From the NCBI GenBank assembly GCA_023614405.1, contig CM042688.1:374467331-374531330 (forward strand): a stretch of DNA of 64,000 nucleotides, read 5' to 3'. The DNA is from Avena insularis. Its lineage: Eukaryota > Streptophyta > Magnoliopsida > Poales > Poaceae. Below, in pieces: positions 1 through 12,619 of the stretch. The position numbers and the translations under genes are program-made. Position 1 is the stretch's first letter. The number at the start of each line of letters is the position of its first letter. The notes beneath the pieces are model-generated. The model worked only from the letters and a program-made list of their open reading frames with translations, ran no database searches and was not told the origin of the DNA.

Positions 1-78
1 GTATCGTGAAGATAAGGAGAAGGGCTGGAAACTAAGTACGAGAAGGACAACGAGAAGACTGACAAGACAAAGCCCATA

Positions 79-190
79 CTACTTTATCAGATGACATGCC
101 AAATAGTGTACACTATGTATGACATCATGTATACTTTATCAGATGACATCATGTATACTTTATCATGTACACTATGTATGACATCATGTC
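79..190 (+). repeat. Short direct repeats inside the left-edge LTR
   Basis: Two interleaved motifs repeat here. ACTTTATCAGATGACAT occurs at about 80 and again at about 134, and CACTATGTATGACATCATGT occurs at about 111 and again at about 168. They lie just upstream of the TATA-like site, where LTR enhancer repeats often sit, but an enhancer role is only inference. Confidence 0.6.
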
Positions 191-211
191 CCACCTTTGT
201 CCCTTGGGCCT

Positions 212-219
212 CAATATAA
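212..219 (+). promoter_or_regulatory. TATA-like element of the left-edge LTR
   Basis: CAATATAAGG sits downstream of the short direct repeats and upstream of a C-rich stretch. Position and composition fit an LTR promoter. It is a weak match and nothing else supports it. Confidence 0.3.
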
Positions 220-572
220 GGCATCAAGGAGGAACTCCATTCACAGAACGACCATACCCGTCGAGCTCACTCACTCTGGCATACACACGCACTAGCTCAG
301 TTAGACAGTCAGTTGGTCTCAGTGCATTTAAGGCAGTTGCTAGAGAATACAGCTCGAGGAGCACCTGTAGCTCGTATATCCCACATAGACAGATCAGGCA
401 GGAGTAGGTGGGCGTTTACCTCACCACGAGGGCCCCGAACCTGGGTACTTCTTGCGTCCCGCTACGCTCGCTTGTATCTAATCCCGCCTGCGGATGCCGT
501 CGATAGCTTCCCTGCTAGTCCCCACACCTCTATCTTACCTCCTCAGGTACTGCCGTTCCCAATACAACGACA

Positions 573-2100
573 CTAAACCACCACAAGATTCATTGCATGT
601 GCGTTCTTTTCCTAAACCACATGGATCCACTAGAGTCATTTCATGTGTGTCCTTTTTCTAAGCGACCAGCAGAGTCATTGCATGTGTGTTCTTTTCCTAA
701 GCCACCACTAGAGTCATTCCACATGTTTTCTTTTCCTAAATCAGATGGATCCACTAGTGTCATTGCATGTGTGTTCCTTTCCTAAACCACCACTAGAGTC
801 ATTGCATGTGTGTTCTTTTCCTAAACCACATGGATCCACCAGAGTCATTGCATGTGTATTATTTTCCTAAACCACATGGATCCACCAGTGTCATTGCATG
901 TGTGTTCCTTTCCTAAACCACCACTAGAGTCGTTGCATGTGTGTGCTTTTCCTAAACCACATGGATCCACCAGAGTCATTCCACGTGGGTTCTTTTCATA
1001 AACCACTACCAGAGTCATTGGATGTGTTTTCTTTTCCTAAACTACCACCAAAGTCATTGCATGTGTGTTCTTTTCATGAACCACCACTAGAGTCATTGCA
1101 TGTGTGTTTCTTTCCTAAACCACATGGATCCAACACGGTCATTGCATGTGTGTTACTTTCCTAAACCACATGGATCCACCAGAGTCATTGCATGTGTGTC
1201 TTCCTTTCCTAAACCACCACCAAAGTCATTGCATGCGTGTTATTTTCTTAAACCACCACCAGAGTCATTGCATGTTTGTTCTTTTCCAAAACCACATGGA
1301 TCCACCTGTGCATTGCATGTGTGTTCTTTTCCTAAACCACCACTATAGTCATTACATGTGTGTTCTTTTCCTAAACCACATGGATCCATTAGAGTAATGG
1401 CATGTGTGTTCCTTTCGTAAACCACATCTAGAGTCATTGCATGTGTCTTCCTTTCCTAACCCACCACTAGAGTCATTGCCTGTGTGTTCCTTTCTTAAAC
1501 CACATGGATCCGCCAGTGTCATTGCATGTGTGTTCCTTTCCTAAACCACCACTAGAGTCATTGCATGTGTGTTGTTTTCCTAAACCACATGGATCCACCA
1601 GAGTCATTTCATGTCTGTTCTTTTCCTAAACCACCACCAGACTCATTGGATGTGTCTTACTTTCCTAAACCACCACTAGAGGCATTGCATGTATGTTCTT
1701 TTCCTAAACCACATGGATCCACCATTGTCATTGCATATGTGTTCCTTTCCTAAACCACCACTAGAGTCATTGCATGTGTGCTTTTTCCTAAACCACATGG
1801 ATCCACTAGAGTCATTGCATGTGTGTTCTTTTCCTAAACCACATGGATCCACTAGAGTCATTGCAAGTGTGTTCCTTTCCTAAACCACGTCTAGAGTCAT
1901 TGCATGTGTCTTCCTTTCCTAAACCACCACCAGAGGCATTGCATGTGTGTGCTTTTCCTAAACGACATGGATCCACCAGAGTCATTACATGTGTGTTATT
2001 TTCCAAGAACACCACCAGAGTCATTGCATATGTCTTCTTTTCCTAAACCACCACTAGAGTCAGTGCATGTGTGTTCCTTTCCTAATCCACATGGATCCAC
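573..2100 (+). repeat. Satellite array, block A (46/39-bp monomers)
   Basis: This block is continuous head-to-tail monomers. The 46-bp form reads CCTAAACCACATGGATCCAC followed by CAGAGTCATTGCATGTGTGT and TCTTTT. The 39-bp form lacks ATGGATC after CCTAAACCAC and is otherwise the same. Short forms often come in runs between long ones. Some short units carry a CATCTAGAG variant instead of CACTAGAG, as near 1430 and 1890. The block begins flush against the LTR end at 572 and stops at the Copia insertion. I did not find the ATACAYAGTAATTGC or GATGGATCCAATAGAG marker variants used to define the classes in block C. Confidence 0.95.
2096..2100. repeat. Left target-site duplication (TCCAC) of the Copia element
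   Basis: TCCAC immediately precedes LTR base 2101 and recurs at 21777-21781 directly after the other LTR end. Deleting 2101-21781 restores a continuous 46-bp monomer. Confidence 0.9.
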
Positions 2101-2620
2101 TGAAGGGGATCCATAGCAGAAAATAAAATTTTTGCTACGATGGAACCCCAAAAATGCCTAGGATCTATCTATGTAGTAATGCAGTAACGGCCAATGCGTA
2201 TAGAATACATACCCTTGTAGACTATATGCGGTTAACATTCTGCGGGGAACATGGTTGAAGTAGTCGTACTCGTAGCCGACCTCAAGGTCGCGAAGCTCCT
2301 CGCAGGTCACCCCTTGCTCCTTCTTCATCGTGCAGCAGCTCCGTCTCACGACATTAAAGCGCCCCAAGTGTTGCGCCTCGTGTCTTCGTACACATCCGGT
2401 ACACGATGAGACCTTCGGCTCCGTGATCCCGCCGGGAGTGCGGAAGTTGATATCCGGCTAAAAATCCCTGCAGCGCAACGGCGTACTGTAGGTGTGCCTC
2501 GATCACACAGCCCAGACTTGGGGCCATGATCACAAGGGCTAGAGAGAGTGGGAAGGAGGAAGTCAACCAAAGGACTTCTCCAAATATTGGTGTGTGCTTA
2601 ATCCCACCGATGGGCACCCC

Positions 2621-2628
2621 TTTATATA
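2621..2628 (-). promoter_or_regulatory. TATA box in the Copia 3' LTR
   Basis: TATATAAA reads on the minus strand (plus strand TTTATATA), matching the element's transcription direction. The same octamer is conserved at 20286-20293 in the other LTR. Confidence 0.6.
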
Positions 2629-2850
2629 GGCGGAGGGGGTGTGCCCTCGCCATTAGGTTAGCCATGTGGGACTAATAGTTAAAAGAAAAACAACAGGAAT
2701 TTCGTCCTGGCCAGACGGGCCAAAAAACCTCAGCCCAACAGCAGCCAACATCTCATAGCTATGAGTAGCAGCCAGCGCCGGCCAGGTGGGCCTTTGGCGT
2801 GGCCCACCTCGTGCCCAGCTGCTCCCGCGGCGGCGGCCTGGCGAGACGAC

Positions 2851-3015
2851 CCTGGGTGGGCCGGCTTTGCCCCCGGCGGCCCAGCAAAAGCCAGGAGGTG
2901 GAGAGGCGAGGTCGGGTGGGCCGGTACCGCCCCCGTGGCCCAGCACGCCTAGCGCCTTGCACGACAGCTGGCGGCTAGCGCCCGGGTGGGTCGGCTTGCC
3001 CCGGCGTGGCCCAGC
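2851..3015 (-). repeat. GC-rich imperfect tandem repeats in the Copia LTR
   Basis: A block starting GGGTGGGYCGG and ending GGCCCAGC occurs near 2853, 2913 and 2982, with spacing of about 60-70 bp. The matching part of the other LTR (about 20518-20605) has roughly two copies. Copy-number change here probably accounts for part of the LTR length difference. Confidence 0.6.
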
Positions 3016-4173
3016 CAGGAAACAGCTCCCCTGCGAGCTCCTTGGGCCGGGTTCGAGTTGGGCCCAGCTGTGGCAAGCACAGGCAGCTGTCATTCTTTTT
3101 ATTTTTCCCTTTATTTTTCTGCAGCTTTTATTCTAGGCTATTTCCTTTATAAATCCTAATCTTAATATTATTTAGAATATATTAATTCATAATTAACATA
3201 TACTAAATGTATATTCAAATTCCCATTTATCCGAAAACACTTTTCTAGGTCTTTTCCTTTATTCTTTCTCCGAACAACTTCAAATCTCTCTGCAGAACAA
3301 TTCTGGCTTTCTCTTTCTCTACTATGATTCCGTCTTACGAATGATCGCTCTCATCGTACCCTTAAGTGTATCCTCTCACGGCTCGGGAATGATCTAGACA
3401 CGATCTGTATCAATGATCAACAGAGGGACCAGGGATATCCATGTGACCCCTAAGCATTCCTGATGACAATGTCGTTTGAACCGCTAAATGTAGCATCCAA
3501 TTCCTTTTGTTTCTCGATAGGACTTGTCCGAGATCCGATCATTGGTATCACATACCTTGTTCAATCTTGTTCACAAGAAGTTCTGTTTTCTTATTACCGT
3601 GATATTACATCCCGTGACCGAGTCACATGTTGCAACATTTATGGATGTAATCTCACCAACCCAGCCATATGTATCTTTACCCGTCATGTGGGTGGTCTAA
3701 TCCTGGTCTTGCAGTCACATGTCATCTACTGTTCCTTTGGAATACCCAACGTACACCTTTATGGCCACCGTATTACCAGATGATGGTTGATGCAGTCTAA
3801 GCATCCTCAGGAAATAGTGAGTAATATGAGCTCACGGTCTAAGGAAAAGGAGTCTAGGTATAGCTGTTGCAACAATGAACTTATATGACTTGATTGTGTT
3901 GCAATCCTTCGAGGAATGTCCAATCACATCATTCTCCAATGATATGACCCCGTTGTCAATTGGCATAAATGCCCATGATCTTGAAACCCAGATCATCCTC
4001 ATGACCAATGAACTAGTATGAATAGAGGCTACTAGGGACTTGGTTGTTTCATACCACACCTATACCAATGTTTCTACTTGGCACAATTATAGCACAATAT
4101 GAAACTATTAAACTAATTAAGATATGACAATAAAAACCTATTTATTATTTTCCTCTAGGGCATATCTCCTTCA

Positions 4174-4184
4174 GTCTCCCACTT
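4174..4184 (-). promoter_or_regulatory. Polypurine tract of the Copia element
   Basis: AAGTGGGAGAC reads on the minus strand directly against the 3' LTR start. The context GTGCAAGTGGGAGAC is what I know as the BARE/Angela-type polypurine tract, which primes plus-strand DNA synthesis. It fixes the element as minus strand. Confidence 0.85.
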
Positions 4185-7100
4185 GCACTAGAGTACAAAT
4201 AATCTAGCTTGCATTTTACTCATATAAACCAGATACCATATGCGTTTACAGATCATGCATGCTCATGGGAAACATCATGTCCATGTTCTGTTTTACCAGA
4301 TCATTATGTCTTTTGCAAATCGTTAATGTCTTCCTAATTTTGACATTCACTCCATTATTTTATAATGGGTTGAAGTATTTGTTTGGCGATAAAGTGAGAC
4401 TTTGTTTCTAGTGTTTATGATGATGGTCATTTTCACCGTTGTCATCTAAACTTCGAAACACACTTTGCTATCCTTTGTGTATATATTGTAGTCATCGCAG
4501 CAGAACGAGGCCGGTTTCCAGGAGCTTATAGTGACTTTAGATCAACCTCGAGGGCTTTCTCATGGGCACTGGGCCCTGGGACACATCATTCTACGTTAAA
4601 AGTGAACTAGCCCCGCCATAACATTATACATCACATCAGATGGAGCCTTTATACTTCTATATCTATGTAGATCCTAGTGCATGAAATGCAACTACGCCAC
4701 TTACTTTGCTTCTTTCCATTTAAGTACAAACTTAATTCTGGTTCTGTAATCAACTCGGGAATCACTTAAAGACACGTTCTTACAAATAAGACTTTGTCCT
4801 ACCAACCAGAACTTCGGGTCACATTCTGTCGAGTATAAAACATGGTTATATGGAAGAACCTATGACTGAGGCATAGGAGATGCAACGCATCTCTTTCTTT
4901 CAACCATAGTTGCAATGCTAACTCAATGCTTCATATAGTAAGAACTACTTTCTCACCTTGTTCCATTCTGAGCTACTTCAGAATCTTGCTTAGGACATTC
5001 TGAACATCTTTCAGAATCAAGTCTAGGAAGCATTCGACATTTAGTGTTTATTAAACTCACCAATCTATCTTGATAGACCTTATTGTTTAATAACTTCAAC
5101 TTCATCCTTATTTATCTAACTTAAATATTATTAACACCAATCACATCATTCACATATGTCGTCCACATATCCCAGAATGATTTCACGCTCCCACTCAAAT
5201 ATGACATTCATGTTTGAGATCCAGGGATTTCACTTAGCTCCCACTCAAAATATGTCAGCTACATATTATGAATTAGCCAAGATGATTAGCTCCCACTCAA
5301 ATCTAGGTCCTCTCGATAATCTTGGACATTCCAAAATTCTTTGGTCACCATCAAATCGATAATTCCACTAACGCGATTTCAGTGACCATTCATTTCTCGT
5401 ACTTAGGTCCATCACGCTTCTTTGTAGTTTGTAGGTATGTCTTGTTCAAAACATGACAAGTGAATCAACAATATAATTCCACAAACTTGTAGAATATATA
5501 GTTGAATCCTACCTTCTTTAGTAAAAGTATTCCCTAAAACTTTATGATCATTATTATTGGGTTCTCCTCTATTTATAGAGTTTGGATTCACGAAACAAAT
5601 TCCGCTGCGCCACTCAACAATCCGGAGGTAAGGTCAAATACCTTGTTTTGATCTTTTACTTTATTCCACATGTATCTTCATCGAGACACATCAACTTAGG
5701 ACAACAACAGGTTTGCCCCTCGTGGACGATGCATTCATAGCTTCCTAAGAATGCTCTACAAAACTTGTTTATTCGCACGATTTCGACTTATCGAAATCTC
5801 CAAAAACTCAAACGTGCCATAACATTTATGGTGTTGTTTCCACGAATCTACAGATGTTCCTTTGTATTTCAAATGAGTGTTTGCTTATTTCGATCTCTAA
5901 CTCTAAACGACAACTAAACCCCTATAAGAGATGATATTATACCATATGTATCTAATACATAATGATTATGATGTTTAGACATTTCAACATAGTTTGAATT
6001 TGTCCAATTATGATAATTTGTGAAACATCTTTCACAAGTTCCTTTTATGCTAAGGTTAACTTGAATATTTTAGTCGTGTTAATCAAATCGAATAGACTTT
6101 GTATTCTCGTTAATTTCAATATCCTCTTATTGTTGTGAACTCATTTGAACAATTCAAATCATTTCGAACTCATGTTTCATTAAGTAAATACACTTATTCA
6201 CTTAAGTCCACAATTAACTAATGATTTCCACTACTTGTTGAAAATACGATACATCACTATGTATAAGATTCAACATTTCTTCGCATATCACCGTTTTACC
6301 AGAATGCGGAGTTTTAGTCATTCTTCTCAAGAGGCATGGTTTTGCAAAGTCTCTAGATTAAGTATCTAGGACCCTGATCTTCATAAAGAACATGCAATAA
6401 CCAAAATGACTTAAACTATAGTGTCATTTCATTATTAAACTTTGGATATCTTTTAGCATTCTAATCCTCTTATAAATGTTTAAACTATTATCATTAACAT
6501 AGTGATGAGAATAACTTGTTTGTAATCATAATGTGACCATAACGGTATTATTCATAATAATAGTACAAACTGGCTTGTAACTTGTTCATATGAATAATCG
6601 TCTCGCCAAAAGCAAGACCCACAAACTAGGATTACAAAATTATATTCAAGTCCACTAATCCAAATGATAAACTTTGAGGAAAGAGGTGATGTCGGCCATC
6701 AACTGTTTGGCTTCCCGTCATCAAGTCACGTTGCCTCAAAACCAGCAATTCTCAAGCAGATCCTCTAGTTTTCAAAAAATGGGACAAGTATCAAATACTT
6801 TGCAAACTGCAACAAGTTTTTGCAAGAACCACATTTATAATTTGTATATCTTACATATACCTTTTCATCCATGAACTCCATTTCAATCAAGCCCTTCCAA
6901 GAGTTCTCAACTCTAATGCAAGATTGCTAAGTGTTTTTCCAAACAATCTCTTTTCATCCATGATGGAGGAAAACCCCATCCAACGGCTCATACTCTATGT
7001 GCCTTATTCTGTAGAATACAAAATGTAGCCCAACTCTCAATTGAATGGAGAATGGCTTATTGGATGATTATGGATAAAACAAAAACATTCCGGAGTCATC

Positions 7101-8375
7101 GAATTATCTCCTAATGGTTATTGTATCAAGAAGAGAAGATCACCTTTTATGAGGATATCCCTCAGGCATGGGTATTAAACTATGAAGTTGGACCCTTTTG
7201 CTAAGTTCCATATTAAGCAATATATTCCCATGGTTGCAAATGACCTCAATGGGATAGTCCAAGGTCTACTAAGACATTTGCAAACAGACATCTAAACTAA
7301 GTTTATAATAAGAGATCAATTTATAATTGGTCTCCACCAAAATTGTCATCCCCTGGACGATTTTAGTGATCACATGATCCCTATCCTCTACACCTCCCCC
7401 GATCGTCACGGCCATCAGTGCAGCATCAAAGGTAGACATTCAATAATGTCAATCACATCATCCATGTGACTCATGCTCGATCTTTCGATCACTTGTGTTC
7501 CGAGGCCATTTCTACACATGCTAGGCTCGCCAAATCTAACTTGTGTGTATTCACTGTGCAACATGGCTTACACCCACTATATGTGAACGTAGATATGTCT
7601 GACCCCTACTCACCGCAGGGCGCCTCATAATGAAGAACTTTCTTGGTGGTGCACACACAAGGGGAACACGGAACATTGGAATTAAATTTGGATTATCTTA
7701 TTTGCTACCGTTGAGTATCTAAATACTAGCACACAATAAGACGTAAAACAGATATTAACATCATATGTATAATCTGATATGATATGGTCTTTCTTGCGCC
7801 TTGATCTCCATCGAGTGCTCCGGCATGATCTCCATCTTGCCCTTGGTTTGACGCCAAGTCCACGATGCCTCCACCAGGTCGTTCATCGGAACAATGCCTA
7901 TTACTATGCTACTTAGTAACAGAAAAGTAAACTACTTTACCTTCACAATGACCAATGCCATATCATAATCACATGCCCCCTGCAAAAATAAAGTTAGACG
8001 CCTCTACTTTATCTATTGCAACTTTTACGTGGTTGTTAAGGCTTTTGCAATAGAACCGTTTCTAAACTACGAACTTTCCAACCACACCATGGATCCGACA
8101 GTTGTCTCTACTACACCCCTTTCGGGGCCTCCATTGTAAATGCTACATCAACTATCGAATGAGAGACAGACACCCGCTAGCCACTTATACGGTACAAGCC
8201 GTATGTTGAGCGTGGAACCAGTCTCGCGTACGAATACGCGTAAGGTCGGTCCGGGCCGCTTCATCAAACAATACCGCGGTATAAACAAGTACACATTAGA
8301 GGGTAACAACTAAGGGATCAATGCCCGCACAAAACTTGTGCGTGATGGCCGTACAACACTCCTACGCATAGATCG
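4185..8375 (-). pseudogene. Decayed Copia internal region (gag-pol remnant)
   Basis: These 4.2 kb separate the two LTRs. All frames are heavily interrupted; the longest ORFs (66-75 codons) are not recognisable proteins. Two minus-strand vestiges identify the region. At 5152-5172 the translation reads GYVDDIC, the YVDD catalytic motif of Copia reverse transcriptase. At 4822-4890, downstream on the minus strand, it reads MRCISYASVIGSSI, a stop, then PCFILDRM, resembling the Copia stretch that ends in a YAS.IGS motif. The order RT, YAS motif, polypurine tract is correct for Copia. I could not recognise gag, protease or integrase. The region is shorter than in an intact element of this group, so large deletions are likely. 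Confidence 0.75.
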
Positions 8376-8387
8376 GCTCTGATACCA
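8376..8387 (-). promoter_or_regulatory. Primer-binding site (initiator tRNA-Met) of the Copia element
   Basis: TGGTATCAGAGC reads on the minus strand, complementary to the 3' end of plant initiator tRNA-Met. It lies one base from the 5' LTR end at 8389, the usual spacing. It marks the 5' end of the internal domain. Confidence 0.9.
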
Positions 8388-8388
8388 C

Positions 8389-8623
8389 TAAAGGGGATCT
8401 ACAGCAAAAAACAAAAAAATTCCTATGAAGGAACCCCAAAACTGCCTAGGATCTATCTATGTAGTAATGCAGTAACGGCCAATGCGTATAGAATACATAC
8501 CCTTATAGACAGTACGTGGTTAACGTTCCGCGGGAAACATGGTTGAAGTAGTCGTACTCGTAGCCGACATCAAGGTCGAGAAGCTCCTCCCATGTCACCC
8601 CTTTCTCCTTCTTCATCGTGCAG
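8389..8623 (-). repeat. 5' LTR of the Copia element, left fragment (U5 side)
   Basis: This matches 2101-2332 of the other LTR. It begins TAAAGGGGATCT where the 3' LTR has TGAAGGGGATCC, so the terminal TG is mutated to TA. It is cut at 8623 by the nested element and resumes at 20003. Confidence 0.88.
8619..8623. repeat. Left target-site duplication (TGCAG) of the nested long-LTR element
   Basis: TGCAG ends at 8623 and recurs at 19998-20002. The uninterrupted LTR at about 2329-2345 reads CGTGCAGCAGCTCCG, confirming the insertion point. Confidence 0.9.
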
Positions 8624-11600
8624 TGTAGCGTCCCCAACCTTTAATAAGATTGAGTCCCCTGTGTTTACAATGCTAGTCCCTGGATCAATAGCTAGCATCC
8701 ACAGTTCAGATGTAATATCGAGAAACAAAGGTCATAATACAACTTTATAACCAGGAATAACATAATTTTATTACATCAAACATAGCTCATTAGGCTATTA
8801 CATTACATTGCAGCGGAATAACTATAGTCATGGGTCCTTCATCTTCAAAGTGCCACAGGCAGATGTTGGTTGTAGACTTTGTAATCCTAATCAATCAATC
8901 TTCACTAAACAATCAAACCTGCAACATAATAAGTTACAGCCACAAGGGTCAATACATTTGAATTGTATTGGCAAGTGATACTTTGGTAGTATAGTGGAGT
9001 CTATCATCTATATGCATTTGGCTAAGTGGAGTTGAGGTTTTGCATTGCTCAAAATAGATTTTTCCCTATCATTTGAAAATAAGTTTTGTTTGGCAAAAAC
9101 AAATTCCAAGGCATCTACCAATCAAAGACTGAAGATCCACTGGGCATCTACCAATCGAGACTGAAGATTTACTTGGCAAAACAATTTCCCAATCTAAGAT
9201 TTTGAGATCCTTGTACCAAGCCATCTCTCCATCAAAGATTGAAGAATTTTCACACAACCCTTGTTCACCCACAAGTTTTAATTTAGAAATTGGAATGATG
9301 AGATTCTTGATTGCTTCCATGTCTTGATGCTCAAATTGTCCTTTACCAGGGACATGGCTAAGTACTTAGGTTTTACACTGCAGAGGTGGTGCACTTTCCC
9401 ACAAGTCTTGGTTTCCCAAGAATGATCCTTCAAGAGCCTTTCCTTAGCCAAATGGACGCTCCAACCTATCAATCACTACCACCCACTGTCCAAAAGACTA
9501 AGTTCCAGATCCTAAGATCATGGCAGAGCCCATAATGCCAAGTGGTTGCACTTGAAGTTTCTCAACATTTGACATCTCAAATCTCTTTGTTTCCTGGGTG
9601 GCCATCCACAAGTGAGATACACAAGCCAAGTCCATGGCCTTGTGAACCACTCAACATAAACCATTCCTTCCATTCCACCCAGGTGATTCATTACTTAGTT
9701 GTTTTGTTAAATAAAACACAAGTCCATAGACTGATAAATTTTTATAGCATGAATATATATCCCACCCAGGTTTTCTATTAGCTAGGCTAAGCTTGATAGT
9801 AATAGGATTCTTAACTTAGGTAAATCCTACTAAGGATTCATCTACTAGATTTCCTATAGCAAGGTCTATACTTAGCAAAATAAAAACCATGCAAGTTTTA
9901 CTTAGCATAAACTCTAATGCATATTGAAAATAATGGGATGGATAGTATGAAGTATCACTTGCCTTTTTGGTAGAGGGTATAAGTTCACTCCTTGTCCTTG
10001 CAACACTCACACTCTTCAAGTCACTACAATCAATCAAGCAAGGCACAAACTCAATCTACCAATCAAGCAAATCAACACACATAAAATAACAAAGTCAAGA
10101 AATGCATGCAAGCATGCCAAGCTTTGCTTTGTTTGCAAAACTGGTTCCTAGTGGGTCATAGACATTTGGGTACACCTAATGGTCATTTTTGTAAAGTGGC
10201 AAAGTCATGCATAGGCATGCAAAGGTTGGTTCTAATGTAGGGATGGTCCTCACTAGGCTTCTAAACTTTGTAAGTTCCAAATTGGTCTTTTACCAAAATG
10301 GCAAAGTCATTTGCAAAAGGGTTTCTATTAGATTCCTAAACTTTGTAAGATCCAAATTGGTCATTTACCAAAGTGGCAAAGTTGTTAGCAAGAGGTTTCA
10401 CTAAAAAAAAAAACAATTTCAAACAAGGCACCTATTTGGTCATTTTATGTGGTGAAGAAATATGTCTACTAGGGTTTTAGTCTATAGGGTTCACCAAATG
10501 AGTTGCTATTGCAAAACTTGGTGCTTTTGGTCAGTAGGTTTGGTCCAAACATTTTCTCAAGGTTTTCTTTATGAAAGCATTTTCATAAACAAAACAAATA
10601 GTTTTAGTTAGCTAGAAAATGGACTAAACTAATTAATCCATTCTATTCTTTTCCAAAATCACTTTCCAAACTATGGGTTGGTTCCTATGGTCAGCAAGGT
10701 CACAACAAACTAATTGGCAAAGGTTTTAACCTAAATATCATTTTTAAATGATTTTTCTAATGTTAGCAAGCATACAAAAGAATCTGCAAAGTTAAACAAG
10801 TTAACAGATACTATTTGCTAAACTAAGGGCAGGGTTGGTTAGGGCTTGTCTTGCTGATTCCAACGACATCAAATTTGTAAAATTTGGACGTGTGGATCAA
10901 AAGATACAAAGGTTTGAAGTTTGCAAAATATTCTGTTTTCAAATTCTGTTTTTAAACAGATAGGTGACACGCGGCGGTATTCTATTGGACTGTACCGGTT
11001 CGGCCGGATCGTGGCTGTGGAGCGTTGGATCTAATCTAATCGTGCGGCTTAGGTAGCGTACCTCTTCGGCGTTAAGTGAAACTATCGTAGCCGATGGATC
11101 TGCATCTAACGGTCGCTGCTGGTTTGACCTAAAAGGAGCGGCGATGCGGCGGCTGCTGGCGGCGGAGTCGTCGGTCGTTGACGGTGCCGGCGATGCAGAA
11201 AGCGAGGGAGAGAGAGGAGATGCTCACCAGGCTCAGGAGGTTACGGCGATGCTCGGGGAGGTGTTGGTCGGGCGAGGGGCGCACTAGGGTGAGCTTGATT
11301 GCTCGCCGGAGTTCTTTGCCTGGCGGGGTTCTCGGGTGGTCGTCGTTGGCGTTGCTGGGGATCACCTTGCAGCGAAATGACTATACGGTTAGATGCGCAA
11401 GATCGAGCCGGAGTCATGTGCGTGGACAAGAGGGGTCGGGGCGGTCTAGGCTTACCGGGAAACGTTGCCGGAGAAGAAGCAGACACGGCGGCGTTTAGAG
11501 CTTGTCGGAGTCGTCGCTACAGATCACGAGAAGAACAACCGAGGGTTGGGTTAGACGCAGGAGGTCACGGAGGTGCTGTGTGCGTGAACGAGGAGAAGAG

Positions 11601-11892
11601 GGGCGACCGGAATCTACCTGTGGGGCTCGTCGGAGAAAGAGGCAGACGGTGGCGACGGTGGTCGTCGTCGAAGTCGAGCTTACAGGGCACCCGCGGATGA
11701 ACGGAGAGTACGGACAGATGCGTCTGGATGCGTGGAGTAAGGGTGCTAGGTCGGCGAGGTAAGGGGAGGTCTGGTTTCGCCGGAATTGCTCGGAGACGGT
11801 GGTCGGAACAGAGGAGCTCGAGGAGAAATTGGGGCGGCCTGGGGGCAGAGGGGAGGCGATGTCTGTGGGAAATGACAGAGGAGAGGGAGGTG

Positions 11893-11901
11893 GTTAAATA
11901 G
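11893..11901 (-). promoter_or_regulatory. Possible TATA box of the long LTR
   Basis: CTATTTAAC reads on the minus strand inside the GC-rich zone, followed in that direction by a pyrimidine-rich stretch. The same motif is kept at about 18403-18411 in the other LTR. Transcription from here would run toward the primer-binding site in the 5' copy. There is no further support. Confidence 0.35.
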
Positions 11902-12619
11902 GCATAGTCGCTGGACTGAATAAACGCGGCAGTAACTCGAATTGATGCGAGCTTTCAATGGGCAGAAACGGCGGCGTCGTCTGGGGAGAAGAAGTCGCGG
12001 GGAAGACGATGGCTAGAGAAGTGGGACCGACGCGTCAGTGGGAAAAAGAGAAGGAACGGGGTCCACCAGTCGGTGTCTCAGTGGGTTTCTTTCGCGGTAC
12101 AGAAAAACTGTTCGGGGAGGGAATAAGTGGAGGTGGGGTCCTCTGGTCAGTGAGTGAGGAGAGGGGGAAGTGGGTCCGGGCTGTCATTGACTGTGGTCGG
12201 TAGGTGAGAAAAGGTTTCTTGAGGTGAAAGGCTGGGCTGGAGTTGGGCCTATTAATTTCTTTGTTTCTTATTTTTCTGTCTAATCTCTTTTCTTTTCTAT
12301 TTCTTTTCTGTTTTCAATTTCAAACAAATATTCACACAATTAAACAAGGTTCAAATCAATTCAAACAACCAACAACTTTCATTTGAATTTGGTTCTGTTT
12401 GACAACATAATCCAAATCTCAAAATGAAATATTATTTTTATTTATTTTTAGGATCCATTTAATAATTAAATAAAATGGATCTTTAGTTATTAGGGTTTGA
12501 TTTAAATAATATTTCCATTGAATTCCAATTATTTTCAAAACCAAACCAGAAGGTTTAATTTGAAAAATAAAAGAATACTTGGAAACTTATTTAAATAAAT
12601 AAGTTTTGGTATTTTAATT

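Larger units (their letters stand above)
1..572 (+). mobile_element. 3' part of a Gypsy-like LTR, truncated by the window edge
   Basis: The sequence runs from the window start to a terminus ...CGACA at 572, where satellite monomers begin abruptly. Triticeae Gypsy LTRs commonly end in ...CGACA, and the stretch near 430-450 (GGGCCCCGAACCTGGGTA) has the look of the U5 part of such LTRs. A TATA-like stretch lies near 212-219. The 5' end, any internal region and the left TSD are outside the window, so I cannot tell a solo LTR from the 3' LTR of a full element. Orientation is inferred from the TATA-like site and the terminal CA. No coding region is supported; the ORFs of 80 and 87 codons here overlap in different frames and look like chance. 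Confidence 0.6.
2101..4173 (-). repeat. 3' LTR of the Copia element
   Basis: This LTR is 2073 bp, bounded by TG at 2101 and CA at 4173 on the plus strand. It matches 8389-8623 plus 20003-21776. On the minus strand a TATA box is present at 2621-2628. A GC-rich section near 2780-3060 holds about three imperfect copies of a unit beginning GGGTGGGYCGG and ending GGCCCAGC. The other LTR keeps only about two. The sequence 3100-4170 is AT-rich and non-coding. Overlapping ORFs of up to 146 codons in the GC-rich part lie on both strands and are composition artefacts. Confidence 0.9.

Noticed and set aside
573..2100. Ribosomal DNA intergenic-spacer subrepeats as the origin of the satellite
   Set aside because: No rRNA gene sequence or promoter lies anywhere in the window, and the array continues for tens of kilobases interrupted only by retrotransposons.
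2653..3136. Proline- and glycine-rich ORFs of up to 146 codons on both strands
   Set aside because: They fall in the GC-rich part of the Copia LTR, overlap each other in several frames and are not kept in the other LTR.
11129..12203. Cluster of arginine- and glycine-rich ORFs that could pass for an exon of a host gene
   Set aside because: They are inside a long LTR; frames are broken by indels in the other LTR copy, and no domain is visible.
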